Assembly (NCBI RefSeq): GCF_016908295.1
Contig: NZ_JAFBDO010000002.1
Location: 62,001-126,000 of the forward strand
Reading direction: 5' to 3'
Length of the DNA: 64,000 nucleotides
Source of the DNA: Thalassobacillus pellis
Lineage (GTDB): Bacteria; Bacillota; Bacilli; Bacillales; Halobacillaceae
Shown: piece by piece, positions 28,419-37,636 of the stretch
How the letters are laid out: each line of letters opens with the position of its first letter
Position numbering within the stretch: position 1 is the stretch's first letter
The notes under the pieces: generated by a model
Told to the model about the DNA's origin: nothing
Database searches by the model: none
What the model saw: only the letters and a program-made list of their open reading frames with translations
Position numbers and translations under genes: made by a program

Positions 28419-29966
28419 ATGGTAACTGCATACAAACACGAACCATTCACAGACTTTACAATCGAGGAAAACAAAAAGGCTTTTGAGGACGCTTTGAAAC
28501 AAGTGAAAGAAGAACTGGGCAAAACTTACGATTTAGTAGTAGACGGTGAGCGAATTCGTACCGATGAAAAAATCGTTTCAACTAATCCCGCTAACACGAA
28601 ACAAGTGGTCGGAAATGTTTCAAAGGCGAATCAGGAAATTGCGGAGAAAGCTGTACAGGCCGCTGACAAAGCATTCAAAAGCTGGAAAAAATGGGATGCA
28701 AGTGCACGTGCTGAAATTCTGTTCCGTGCTGCAAATATCGTGAGACGCCGTAAGCACGAGTTTTCTGCTTATCTTGTGTACGAAGTAGGTAAACCTTGGA
28801 AAGAAGCAGATGCTGATACTGCTGAAGCCATTGACTTTCTCGAATACTACGGTCGCCAGATGCTTGAACTTAAAGATGGAAAGCCGGTAGAAAGCCGTCC
28901 TGGAGAACAGAACCGTTACGTTTACACTCCGACTGGTGTTTCCGTTGTCATTCCTCCATGGAACCTGGCATTTGCAATCATGGCCGGTACTACCATCGCG
29001 CCGATTGTAACTGGAAGCACTGTGGTAATGAAGCCGGCAAGTAACAGCCCGGTTATCGCAGCCAAATTTGTTGAAGTACTCGAGGAAGCTGGACTTCCAA
29101 AAGGTGTCTTGAATTTTGTACCAGGAAGCGGCGGAGAAGTTGGGGACTACCTTGTCGATCATCCGAAGACAGCGTTGATTTCCTTTACTGGTTCCCGTGA
29201 AGTGGGGACAAGAATTTATAAGCGTGCAGCGGAAGTACAGGCAGGACAGCAGCACTTAAAACAAGTGATTGCGGAAATGGGCGGTAAAGATACGGTTGTT
29301 GTTGATAAAGAAGCAGATCTTGAGACTGCAACAGAAGCTATCGTCGTCTCTGCCTTTGGTTTCTCTGGGCAAAAATGCTCCTCTGGTTCAAGAGCTGTAG
29401 TCCATGAAGATGTTTATGATGAAGTATTGGAACGTGTGAAAAAACGTACAGAGGAACTTACAGTAGGTAATGCTGCCGAATCCAACGTTTACATGGGGCC
29501 AGTAGTGGATCAAGGTGCCTATGACAAAGTGATGAGCTATATTGAAATCGGTAAAGAAGAAGGTCGCCTTGTAACCGGTGGTAAAGGCGATGATTCTAAA
29601 GGTTATTTCATCGACCCTACAATATTCGCTGATCTTGCACCAGATTCCAGGATGCAACAAGAAGAAATTTTCGGTCCTGTTGTATGCTTCACGAAAGCGA
29701 AGGACTTTGATGATGCCCTGGATATTGCTAATAACACAGAATATGGTTTGACAGGTGCAGTTATTTCCAACAACCGCGCCCATTTGGACAAAGCTAAAAC
29801 AGATTTCCATGTCGGTAACCTATATTTCAATCGTAACTGTACAGGTGCTATTGTCGGTTACCAGCCATTTGGCGGATTCAATATGTCTGGAACAGACTCC
29901 AAAGCAGGTGGACCTGACTATCTCACTCTTCACATGCAAGCGAAGACCATTTCTGAGAAATATTAA
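28419..29966 (+). CDS. pruA: L-glutamate gamma-semialdehyde (P5C) dehydrogenase
   Basis: Oxidises P5C/glutamate semialdehyde to glutamate with NAD. The 515-aa length is exactly that of RocA/PutC. Catalytic Cys in [16 protein letters not shown] and Glu in [14 protein letters not shown] are visible. Start is ATG 28419 behind GAGAAAGGGG; a longer frame overlapping putB is rejected. PutC by context. Ends at a strong terminator. Confidence 0.96.
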   Translation: MVTAYKHEPFTDFTIEENKKAFEDALKQVKEELGKTYDLVVDGERIRTDEKIVSTNPANTKQVVGNVSKANQEIAEKAVQAADKAFKSWKKWDASARAEILFRAANIVRRRKHEFSAYLVYEVGKPWKEADADTAEAIDFLEYYGRQMLELKDGKPVESRPGEQNRYVYTPTGVSVVIPPWNLAFAIMAGTTIAPIVTGSTVVMKPASNSPVIAAKFVEVLEEAGLPKGVLNFVPGSGGEVGDYLVDHPKTALISFTGSREVGTRIYKRAAEVQAGQQHLKQVIAEMGGKDTVVVDKEADLETATEAIVVSAFGFSGQKCSSGSRAVVHEDVYDEVLERVKKRTEELTVGNAAESNVYMGPVVDQGAYDKVMSYIEIGKEEGRLVTGGKGDDSKGYFIDPTIFADLAPDSRMQQEEIFGPVVCFTKAKDFDDALDIANNTEYGLTGAVISNNRAHLDKAKTDFHVGNLYFNRNCTGAIVGYQPFGGFNMSGTDSKAGGPDYLTLHMQAKTISEKY

Positions 29967-29978
29967 TATCGTTCAAGC

Positions 29979-30012
29979 AGCAGCATCTCTTTACAGAGGT
30001 GCTGCTTTTTTA
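29979..30012 (+). terminator. Terminator after pruA
   Basis: An 11-bp stem AGCAGCATCTC/GAGGTGCTGCT with one mispair or wobble, a 6-nt loop and a run of Ts. Confidence 0.9.
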
Positions 30013-30014
30013 TA

Positions 30015-30091
30015 CTTTAAAAGAGTTTAACTTTGTGAAAGGATAAAATTATATGTAAACTGGAGGCTTTTGCCAAAAGGCCTTGGCAAAG
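30015..30091 (+). repeat. Intergenic repeat, copy 1 of the GTATAAGT/AACTAAG family
   Basis: From CTTTAAAAGAGTTTAACTTT to CCTTGGCAAAGC this block aligns base for base, at roughly three quarters identity by eye, with 42941-43021. It contains a TTTTGCCA...TTGGCAAA hairpin. It lies between pruA and putR. Confidence 0.6.
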
Positions 30092-30224
30092 CTATTGTAA
30101 TGGTATAATTGCTTCTCCTTTTGCTTTTAGAGTGAAATCTATATAATAGGGCATAACATAAGGAGTTGGTTTCAGGTCGAAAACTCACATCTTTTGTTAA
30201 GTTACTTGGGAGGGGGAGGGGCAC

Positions 30225-31496
30225 ATGAATGTTGAAGAATTAATATGGCAGACGGATGATATCCATAAGGCGACAGAGCTGATCAGTTCGAAGCTGAATA
30301 AGCCGGTTATAATTGAAAATAAAAATTTCGAACTGGTATCTTACAGTTCCTCATTCAATGACTTTGATCAGACACAACAAAAAACGATTCTATCGAAAAA
30401 GTGCCCAATTTTTATAATTGACCGCTTGAAAAAAGAGGGTATCGTTCAAAGGCTTGAAAAGCAGCCAACCCCAATACGTGTAGAACCTATGGAAGAGCTT
30501 GGATTTTATCAGCGCGTAGTTGTACCGGCGAAGCATCTTGGTCATACAATGGGATATCTTTGGGTACAGGAATCCGATCATTTACTTGAGAATTCGGAGT
30601 TTGAATTTCTCGTTGATGTTGCCCCGCATCTAGGTAAATTGATCTATGATACGTATGCCCGGATCAATGCCAGGGAAGGAAGACGCGAAGAGCTTTTGTG
30701 GAAAGTGTTACATCATGAATATGGCAGTGAAAGTCAATTTCGTCATGATGCAACACTTGCTAAATTAAAACTCCCGGAACGTTATTCGATTTTAGTTTTT
30801 TCCGTGACGGCTCCGCAGTATAAATATCAGTTGGATTACCTGGAGAGAGCGGTAGAAAAGTTTCCTTTGAGGGATAAATTACAATTTTTGAAGACAGAAT
30901 ACCAGATGGTGCTTATTGTCCATGGGTATGCAGAACAGGAGTTTTCCTCCAGGAATATCGCCCGTTCGTTTATCGAAGAGCTCAAGGAGGGAATCTCCGA
31001 GGAAGCCTTTTATCACTTTTTGATTGGGATCGGGAAGGAATATCGGGAGTTGATCCATATGCGGAAAAGCTTCCTGGAAGCATTGGAAGTTATTGAAACA
31101 GCCAACTTCGTTTCTCCACGACCTGAGACGATGCCCCGGGAATTCGCAAAGTTAGGTGTATTCCGTTATTTGGCGACACTTTATGAAAAAAATAGTTCCG
31201 AAGATTTTTTCAGTGAAGATTTACTGCGTCTGATGAAAAAAGACATGGAAAGCCAGACGGATCTTTTGTGGACGCTTGAGGTCTATTTGGCAAGCAACGG
31301 TAAAGGAAAGCAGGCCGCCAATGATCTGTTTATCCATCCGAATACACTCAACTATCGGCTGAAACAGATTCAGGAACTGACGAATATCGATTTTAATGAT
31401 TTCAATATGAAAAGTTATCTTTATACGGAACTGTTATTACTAAATAATGTCCCAGCATACAGGCAGCGGTATAAAGATGCTGTGGAGCATCGGTAG
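30225..31496 (+). CDS. putR: Proline-responsive PucR/CdaR-type activator PutR
   Basis: A 423-residue regulator with a GGDEF-like middle region and a C-terminal PucR-type HTH (AANDLFIHPNTLNYRLKQIQELTNIDF). The same domain layout is found in B. subtilis PutR (YcgP), which activates put genes with proline, and it sits next to putB-pruA here, so PutR is the best call. No proline permease gene (putP) lies between the enzymes and the regulator, unlike in B. subtilis. GGGAGGGGGAGG precedes the ATG. Confidence 0.85.
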   Translation: MNVEELIWQTDDIHKATELISSKLNKPVIIENKNFELVSYSSSFNDFDQTQQKTILSKKCPIFIIDRLKKEGIVQRLEKQPTPIRVEPMEELGFYQRVVVPAKHLGHTMGYLWVQESDHLLENSEFEFLVDVAPHLGKLIYDTYARINAREGRREELLWKVLHHEYGSESQFRHDATLAKLKLPERYSILVFSVTAPQYKYQLDYLERAVEKFPLRDKLQFLKTEYQMVLIVHGYAEQEFSSRNIARSFIEELKEGISEEAFYHFLIGIGKEYRELIHMRKSFLEALEVIETANFVSPRPETMPREFAKLGVFRYLATLYEKNSSEDFFSEDLLRLMKKDMESQTDLLWTLEVYLASNGKGKQAANDLFIHPNTLNYRLKQIQELTNIDFNDFNMKSYLYTELLLLNNVPAYRQRYKDAVEHR

Positions 31497-31601
31497 CTTA
31501 ATCATGATGGAGCGAATCAGCATACACTTTTCAAGCTGTGGTGGAAATGTTATCCTTTTCGGGTACTTGAGGATTTCATTAAGGGCAAGGAGCGTTTTTT
31601 A

Positions 31602-32552
31602 GTGAAAATTGGTTACCGTACGATAAAAACAGCTATCGGAACACCCTTTGCCATCTGGGTTGCACAGATACTCCAACTGAATAACTTCGCCTCAGCGGGA
31701 ATTCTGACGATATTATGCATACAGGTGACTCGCAAACGTTCGTTCCTGTCAGCATGGCATAGAGTAGCAGCCTGCTTGTTGGCTATGGTTTTTTCTTATG
31801 CATTCTTTGAGCTGTTCGGTTACAATCCGATTGCGATTGGTTTGATGCTTTTCTTCTTCATACCGGCTACTGTAGCATTTCGGATTACTCCAGGGATCGT
31901 TACCAGCTCGGTCATTATCCTGCATTTATATGGGTCGAAGAATATTGAACTGTCTACATTGATCAATGAGTTACTATTAATCATCGTTGGTATCGGTACA
32001 GCACTTTTACTTAACTTGTATATGCCGAGTCTTGAACGAAGGCTTTATCAATATCAGGACAAGATTGAAGAGAATTTTTCCATTATACTTAGTGAACTCG
32101 CCACTTATTTGCGGGACGGTCATAATGACTGGCCGGGAACCGAATTGACAGAAACCGCCCAGCTCTTAGAGGAAGCCAAATCCCTCGCCTTTCAGGATGT
32201 AGAAAATCATCTTCTTCGCTCTCATAGTCAGCATTATCATTATTTCAATATGAGAATGAAACAATTTGAATTATTAGAAAGGATGCTGCCGCTGGTCAGC
32301 CGCGTATCAGGTTCTTATATACATGCGTCCCGGATATCAGCTTTCTTTGAGGGTTTGTCACAAGCCGTTCATCCTGGAAATACAGCTGTCCTTTATTTAA
32401 AACAAATTCAGGAAATGAAAAAGGAGTTTCGTAAAGCTGATTTACCAGAAACAAGAGAGGAGTTCGAATCCAGAGCGAATCTATTCAACCTTTTGAATGA
32501 AATAGAACAATATCTGATTATCAAACGTTCCTTTAAAAAAAGTGACGTATAA
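31602..32552 (+). CDS. yqjA: YqjA, DUF939/ArAE-like aromatic acid exporter family protein
   Basis: A 316-residue protein with four or five membrane segments in residues 1-145 (for example CLLAMVFSYAFFELFGY and ELLLIIVGIGTALLLNLYM) followed by a long soluble helical part. It fits the YqjA/aromatic acid exporter family; the transported compound is unknown. Start GTG lies 9 nt after AAGGAG. It opens the yqjA-to-yqjE syntenic block. Confidence 0.85.
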   Translation: MKIGYRTIKTAIGTPFAIWVAQILQLNNFASAGILTILCIQVTRKRSFLSAWHRVAACLLAMVFSYAFFELFGYNPIAIGLMLFFFIPATVAFRITPGIVTSSVIILHLYGSKNIELSTLINELLLIIVGIGTALLLNLYMPSLERRLYQYQDKIEENFSIILSELATYLRDGHNDWPGTELTETAQLLEEAKSLAFQDVENHLLRSHSQHYHYFNMRMKQFELLERMLPLVSRVSGSYIHASRISAFFEGLSQAVHPGNTAVLYLKQIQEMKKEFRKADLPETREEFESRANLFNLLNEIEQYLIIKRSFKKSDV

Positions 32553-32597
32553 GTTTAGTGGTCAGGCGGGAAACATAAGGGAAAAGGAGTTCGGGCG

Positions 32598-33113
32598 ATG
32601 AAAATTCTTGTCTTCACTATGTTGACTGCATTCCTCCTGCCCTACAGTCCTGAAGTATCAGAGCCTTTTATCATTGTCAATAAATCGATCAATCAACTGG
32701 CATTGTTTGATGACGGAAAGCTTGAAGAAGTCTACCCGGTCGCAAGTGGGGCAACCGAAGAATTGACCCCTACAGGGCTGTTTACCATAACGGTAAAAGC
32801 AAAAGATCCTTATTACCGGAAAAAAGACATACCTGGCGGGAACGCGAATAATCCACTCGGTACCAGGTGGGTTGGTTTTGATGCAGAGGGTACGGATGGA
32901 AGGATATTTGGTGTCCATGGGACCAATCAGCCTGATTCTGTTGGCAAGTATGTATCAAATGGCTGTATTCGCATGTATAATAAACAGGTGGAATCTCTGT
33001 ATGAGCGTGTGCCGACTGGAAGCAAAATCCTGGTAGTAGATACCGGGAAAAGCTTTAAAGATCTTTATGAAAATTATCTCCAAGAACAGGTGCAAAATAA
33101 ATTTAATTACTAA
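32598..33113 (+). CDS. L,D-transpeptidase (YkuD domain), exported
   Basis: Makes 3-3 peptidoglycan cross-links. Residues 1-20 form a signal peptide (KILVFTMLTAFLLPYSP), and the YkuD domain ends with the catalytic HG...SNGCIRM signature (Cys nucleophile) near residues 112-133. 171 aa. It occupies the place of B. subtilis yqjB. AAAAGGAG lies before the ATG. Followed by a two-way terminator. Confidence 0.93.
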   Translation: MKILVFTMLTAFLLPYSPEVSEPFIIVNKSINQLALFDDGKLEEVYPVASGATEELTPTGLFTITVKAKDPYYRKKDIPGGNANNPLGTRWVGFDAEGTDGRIFGVHGTNQPDSVGKYVSNGCIRMYNKQVESLYERVPTGSKILVVDTGKSFKDLYENYLQEQVQNKFNY

Positions 33114-33122
33114 TTAAAAGGA

Positions 33123-33170
33123 GGGGCTGTCCCAATTAGTCTGTTACAGACTCATGGGACAGCCCCTTTC
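33123..33170. terminator. Bidirectional terminator between the transpeptidase gene and prli42
   Basis: GGGGCTGTCCCA/TGGGACAGCCCC (33123-33134 with 33155-33166) encloses an inner AGTCTG/CAGACT stem; T-rich on both outer sides. It serves convergent genes. Confidence 0.88.
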
Positions 33171-33183
33171 TTTCATGTCTTTT

Positions 33184-33300
33184 TTATAAAAACATTCCCG
33201 CACCAACGAGCAGGCTGGATAATACCATGGATAGGATCATCAAATAAATGATTATTTTCATACGTCGTTCACGCTTTGATTTTTTACGTGCTTTTGCCAA
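33184..33300 (-). CDS. prli42: Prli42-like stressosome miniprotein
   Basis: A 38-residue protein: a basic N-terminus (KARKKSKRERR) and one membrane helix (IIIYLMILSMVLSSLLVGAGMFL). Length, charge pattern and the IYLMILSMVLSSLL core match Prli42, the membrane peptide that anchors the stressosome in Listeria and is kept across Bacillales. Start is TTG at 33300, 9 nt after AAAGGAGG. Longer readings to 33366 pass upstream of the ribosome binding site and are rejected. A sigma-B promoter in front of katE shows that the general stress pathway operates in this genome. Confidence 0.85.
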   Translation of the reverse strand: MAKARKKSKRERRMKIIIYLMILSMVLSSLLVGAGMFL

Positions 33301-33493
33301 GGCTATAAACCTCCTTTTCGCATATATCCCTACTTGTATTTTACATGTAAATGAAAGATTGGACAAGTAGACGTAAATGCTTAAAAATAGAATTAAGTCT
33401 ATTCTCCCAAGGTTAACTTATCGGGTTTTTGCTGAAAAAGCCAGCAAAAATTGATAAGCTAGTAACAGAGGGTTTTTTGGAGGAGGTTTTGTG

Positions 33494-35152
33494 GTGAAAA
33501 AGAAATCAGAATTTCAACAACAAAGGGAAAAGTGGGAAAAAGACGTCGAAAAAACGCTTGCACGATTTCCTGAAAGAAAAGAGTCTTTTGTGACGAGTTC
33601 CGACATACCAATCGAACGTTTATACAATCCTGAGGAAATTACATTCGATTACGATAAAAAACTGGGCTTCCCGGGCCAGTATCCATATACCAGAGGCATA
33701 CAGCCGACAATGTACAGAAGCAGGTATTGGACAATGAGGCAGTATGCCGGCTTTGGTTCAGCAGAGGAAACGAATAAACGGTTCCGCTATTTGCTGGAAC
33801 AGGGACAGACAGGACTTTCGGTCGCTTTTGATCTTCCGACACAAATAGGGTATGATTCCGATGATCCGATGTCGGAAGGGGAAGTCGGAAAAGTGGGAGT
33901 CGCCATTGACTCTCTTAAGGATATGGAGCAGTTGTTCGACCAGATTCCATTGGATCAGGTCAGTACCTCTATGACAATTAATGCACCAGCTTCCATTTTA
34001 CTTTGTATGTACATAGCTGTTGGAGAAAAACAAGGTGTACCGATGGAGAGGCTGACTGGCACCATTCAAAATGATATTTTGAAAGAATATATTGCCCGGG
34101 GGACTTACATTTATCCACCAAAACAATCAATGCGCCTAATTACAGACATTTTCGGTTATTGTCAGGAAAATGTCCCTAAATTCAACACAATCAGTATATC
34201 AGGTTATCACATTCGGGAAGCTGGTTCTACAGCTGTACAGGAAGCAGCCTTCACGATTGCGAATGGGATGGCGTATGTTGATGCAGCTATAGATTCAGGG
34301 CTGGAAGTAGATCAATTTGCACCTAGGCTGGCATTCTTCTTTAATGCCCACAACCAGTTTTTTGAGGAAGTCGCTAAATTCCGTGCCGCACGCAGGATTT
34401 GGGCACGAATAATGAAGGAGCATTATAAAGCGGAAAATCCAAAAAGCTGGAAGCTGCGCTTTCACACTCAGACTGGCGGCTCTACATTGACCGCTCAGCA
34501 GCCCGATAATAATATTGTTCGCGTCACTTTGCAAGCGCTTGCAGCTGTTATGGGCGGAACGCAGAGTCTTCATACTAATTCGAGAGATGAAGCATTGGCA
34601 TTGCCTACGGAAGATTCTGCAAGAATTGCCCTGCGTACCCAGCAGATCATTGCAAATGAAAGCGGTGTGGCTGATACCGTTGATCCTCTTGGCGGATCCT
34701 ATTATGTTGAAGCCCTTACGGATAAAATGGAAGAAGAAATAGAAGCCTATCTGGAAAGGATAGGCAACCTTGGCGGGGCTGTGCAAGCTGTAGAAGACGG
34801 CTTCATGCAGCGCGAGATCCACCAATCAGCCTATGATGCACAAAAGCGGATTGAATCCCAGGAGGATGTCGTTGTTGGTATGAATGCTTTCCAAGTGGAG
34901 GAAGAAATAAATCCTGATCTATTAAGAGTAGACGAAGAATTGGAAGCAAGACAAGTTTCACAAACAAAAGAAGTAAGAAATACACGGGATAATCAGCGGG
35001 TCGAAGTATGTCTTACCGATTTGCGCGAAGCCGCCAAAACAGAAGACAAGAACCTTATGCCATATATCCTGGACGCAGTTAAAGCATATGCAACCGTTGG
35101 AGAAATTGCAAATATACTTCGGGATGAGTTCGGTGAATATGTGGGAACGTAA
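33494..35152 (+). CDS. Methylmalonyl-CoA mutase large (catalytic) subunit without B12 domain
   Basis: The TIM-barrel acyl-CoA mutase chain (552 aa) that converts R-methylmalonyl-CoA to succinyl-CoA with adenosylcobalamin. Signature segments are [36 protein letters not shown] and [15 protein letters not shown]. Tyr74 in TMY and Arg in the SMRLITDIF segment are methylmalonyl-type; isobutyryl-CoA mutases usually carry Phe and Gln (from memory). There is no B12-binding domain; it is encoded by the next gene. Start GTG 33494 is 7 nt after AGGAGG; GTG 33491 is too close. Confidence 0.92.
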   Translation: MKKKSEFQQQREKWEKDVEKTLARFPERKESFVTSSDIPIERLYNPEEITFDYDKKLGFPGQYPYTRGIQPTMYRSRYWTMRQYAGFGSAEETNKRFRYLLEQGQTGLSVAFDLPTQIGYDSDDPMSEGEVGKVGVAIDSLKDMEQLFDQIPLDQVSTSMTINAPASILLCMYIAVGEKQGVPMERLTGTIQNDILKEYIARGTYIYPPKQSMRLITDIFGYCQENVPKFNTISISGYHIREAGSTAVQEAAFTIANGMAYVDAAIDSGLEVDQFAPRLAFFFNAHNQFFEEVAKFRAARRIWARIMKEHYKAENPKSWKLRFHTQTGGSTLTAQQPDNNIVRVTLQALAAVMGGTQSLHTNSRDEALALPTEDSARIALRTQQIIANESGVADTVDPLGGSYYVEALTDKMEEEIEAYLERIGNLGGAVQAVEDGFMQREIHQSAYDAQKRIESQEDVVVGMNAFQVEEEINPDLLRVDEELEARQVSQTKEVRNTRDNQRVEVCLTDLREAAKTEDKNLMPYILDAVKAYATVGEIANILRDEFGEYVGT

Positions 35153-35167
35153 AAGGGGGAACGTGGG

Positions 35168-35989
35168 ATGAGAAAACAAATTAGAGCACTGATAGCAAAG
35201 CCGGGGCTTGATGGTCATGATCGGGGAGCGCTTATCATAGCCCAGGCCTTACGCGATCATGGCATGGAGGTCATCTATACAGGCTTACGTCAGTCACCTG
35301 CACAGATTGCGCAGGCGGCAATCCAGGAAGATGTTGATGTAGTAGGGTTATCTTCTTTATCAGGGGCGCATAAATCTTTATTCCCAAAAGTAGTACAGGC
35401 ACTACGGGACAAAGGTGCATCAGATATACCTGTAATCGGCGGCGGTGTCATCCCCGCTGAAGACATCCCATATTTGGAGGAGCATGGTGTCACCAAAATT
35501 TTCACAAGCGGAACACCAACTGAAGCTATCGCAAAATATATCCAGAAATTGATCGATCCTGAAATGGAAGTCATGCCCCCGCCGCAGAAAATTGCGCATA
35601 TAGGTATAGCTGTAAAAAGCATTGATGCTTCCCTGCCTTTTTATAAAGACACACTTGGCCTGGAACTGGAGGGGGTTGAGGAAGTTGACTCTGAACATGT
35701 CAGAGTGGCATTTATAAGACTTGGAGAAACAATGATTGAGTTGTTGGAACCCTTGAACAGCGAATCGGCTATTCATCAATTTATGGAAAAACGCGGGGAA
35801 GGCATCCATCATATCGCCCTCGAGGTTGATAACATAGAAGCAAGGCTTGCCCAATTTAAACAAGAAGGAATAGCCTTAATCCACGATTCACCGAAACAGG
35901 GAGCCCAAGACAGCCAGATTGCTTTCCTGCATCCGAAAGCGGCAAACGGAGTCCTGTTCGAGTTATGCCAGCATAACCATAAGGAGTGA
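35168..35989 (+). CDS. Fusion: cobalamin-binding mutase subunit plus methylmalonyl-CoA epimerase
   Basis: Residues 1-133 are a B12-binding domain with DxHxxG (D15, H17, G20) in [10 protein letters not shown], a GLSSLSGAH loop and VIGGG. Residues 141-273 are a glyoxalase-fold methylmalonyl-CoA epimerase with metal ligands H144 (KIAHIGIAV), His in GIHHIALEV and Glu in VLFELCQ. The frame is open throughout, with a short Pro-rich linker (VMPPPQK). An internal ATG codes the Met of the linker, but the sequence before it is a weak ribosome binding site. The epimerase half corresponds to B. subtilis YqjC. The fusion would join the two sequential steps S- to R-methylmalonyl-CoA to succinyl-CoA on one chain. 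Confidence 0.9.
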   Translation: MRKQIRALIAKPGLDGHDRGALIIAQALRDHGMEVIYTGLRQSPAQIAQAAIQEDVDVVGLSSLSGAHKSLFPKVVQALRDKGASDIPVIGGGVIPAEDIPYLEEHGVTKIFTSGTPTEAIAKYIQKLIDPEMEVMPPPQKIAHIGIAVKSIDASLPFYKDTLGLELEGVEEVDSEHVRVAFIRLGETMIELLEPLNSESAIHQFMEKRGEGIHHIALEVDNIEARLAQFKQEGIALIHDSPKQGAQDSQIAFLHPKAANGVLFELCQHNHKE

Positions 35990-35996
35990 TAACAGC

Positions 35997-37544
35997 ATGG
36001 ATATATACGATAAAATAAGTGAGTTATATGATAAACGCAGAAAAACCGAACTCGGTGGCGGAGATGAGCGGATCGACAAGCAGCACCAAAAGGGCAAAAT
36101 GACAGCCAGGGAACGAATAGATTATTTGTTGGACGATGGGACTTTCATCGAATTAAATCCATTCATCGAGCATCGTGGGGATGATTTCGGAATGAATGGA
36201 CAATCAGCACCAGGAGAAGGGGTAGTTACCGGATTCGGTAAAATAGATGGCAGAGATGTCTATCTCTTTGCCCAGGATTTTACAGTCTTTGGTGGCGCTC
36301 TTGGTGAAATGCATGGGAAGAAAATCGCAGCGGTAATGGACTTGGCTGCCAAGAATGGTACCCCGTTTATCGGGCTGAATGATTCAGGCGGAGCCAGGAT
36401 TCAGGAAGGTGTCTCCTCCCTTGATGGATATGGTCACGTATTTTACCGTAACTCCATTTATTCCGGAGTGATTCCACAAATATCCGTAATTATGGGGCCA
36501 TGCGCGGGCGGAGCCGTATATTCGCCAGCCATCACCGATTTCGTTATCATGGTGGAAGAAACTTCCCAAATGTTCATTACCGGCCCTAAAGTGATTGAGA
36601 CTGTTACCGGTGAGAATATATCCTCTGAGGATTTAGGAGGCGCTTACGTACATAATACGAAAAGCGGAAATGCCCATTTAAAAACAAAGGACGAAGAAAC
36701 TGCACTTGACTCTGTTAAGGAGCTGATCAGTTACCTGCCGTCAAACAACGAAGAGAAGGCTCCTGTAAAGAATACGGATGTTTCAGATCATTACCGTCCA
36801 GACATCACCGACAAAATACCATTTGATCCCGTTCGCCCATATGATGTCCGCGTCATTATCGACGAAGTGGTGGATAAAGATTCGTTTTTTGAAATTCATA
36901 AAGATTTTGCAAAAAACATTGTTGTCGGTTTTGCCAGGCTGAACGGGAAAACCATCGGACTTGTGTGCAACCAGCCAAAATATATGGCCGGCGGCCTGGA
37001 CATCGATTCAAGCGATAAGGCATCCAGGTTTATACGATTTTGTGATGCTTTCAATATCCCGATTATTACATTCGAAGATGTGACTGGTTTCTTTCCAGGA
37101 ATCAAACAGGAGCACGGGGGGATCATCCGTCACGGAGCGAAAATTCTGTATGCTTATTCGGAAGCGACCGTACCAAAGCTGACTGTTATTACGAGAAAAG
37201 CATATGGCGGGGCCTATGTTGCCCTTAATAGTAAATCAATAGGAGCAGATCTTGTCTACGCTTGGCCAAATGCCGAAATTGCTGTCATGGGTCCGGAAGG
37301 TGCAGCGAACATCATTTTTGCCAAAGAAATTAAGGAAAGTGACAATCCGGAGGAAACACGGCAAAATAAAATTAATGAATACCGGGAAAGGTTTGCTAAT
37401 CCTTACGTTGCTGCCGGGCTCGGTATGGTTGATGATGTCATCGATCCACGGGAAACTCGATCCACCCTGATCAATGCGCTTGATATGCTAAAAAACAAAC
37501 GGGAAGAACGTCCGAAGAAAAAACATGGGAACATCCCGCTATAA
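35997..37544 (+). CDS. yqjD: Acyl-CoA (propionyl/methylmalonyl-CoA) carboxyltransferase subunit YqjD
   Basis: A 515-residue biotin-dependent carboxyltransferase with the two crotonase-like halves (MTARERIDYLLDDGTFIEL; GPCAGGAVYSPAITDF; ITRKAYGGAYVALNSKS). It most likely is propionyl-CoA carboxylase beta, feeding the epimerase and mutase next to it; a methylmalonyl-CoA decarboxylase role is possible. No biotin carboxylase or biotin carrier gene is in the window. Start ATG 35997 follows AAGGAGTGA. A longer frame from 35919 overlaps the fusion gene and is rejected. Confidence 0.9.
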   Translation: MDIYDKISELYDKRRKTELGGGDERIDKQHQKGKMTARERIDYLLDDGTFIELNPFIEHRGDDFGMNGQSAPGEGVVTGFGKIDGRDVYLFAQDFTVFGGALGEMHGKKIAAVMDLAAKNGTPFIGLNDSGGARIQEGVSSLDGYGHVFYRNSIYSGVIPQISVIMGPCAGGAVYSPAITDFVIMVEETSQMFITGPKVIETVTGENISSEDLGGAYVHNTKSGNAHLKTKDEETALDSVKELISYLPSNNEEKAPVKNTDVSDHYRPDITDKIPFDPVRPYDVRVIIDEVVDKDSFFEIHKDFAKNIVVGFARLNGKTIGLVCNQPKYMAGGLDIDSSDKASRFIRFCDAFNIPIITFEDVTGFFPGIKQEHGGIIRHGAKILYAYSEATVPKLTVITRKAYGGAYVALNSKSIGADLVYAWPNAEIAVMGPEGAANIIFAKEIKESDNPEETRQNKINEYRERFANPYVAAGLGMVDDVIDPRETRSTLINALDMLKNKREERPKKKHGNIPL

Positions 37545-37556
37545 CAATTAAATAAC

Positions 37557-37581
37557 AATTCCCTGTCATTGACAGGGAATT
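37557..37581 (+). terminator. Hairpin after yqjD
   Basis: Perfect 11-bp AATTCCCTGTC/GACAGGGAATT with a 3-nt loop but no T-tract. It may be a weak terminator or a 3' stabiliser. Confidence 0.5.
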
Positions 37582-37636
37582 ACCATTCCGCTAACGTACT
37601 TAATGAATTTATTTTTACATATGAGGAGGAGCTGAC

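Noticed and set aside
35574-35989. Separate epimerase gene starting at the internal Met of the fusion
   Set aside because: The preceding TGGAAG is a weak site and the upstream frame has no stop, so a single fused product is the simpler reading; internal initiation remains open.
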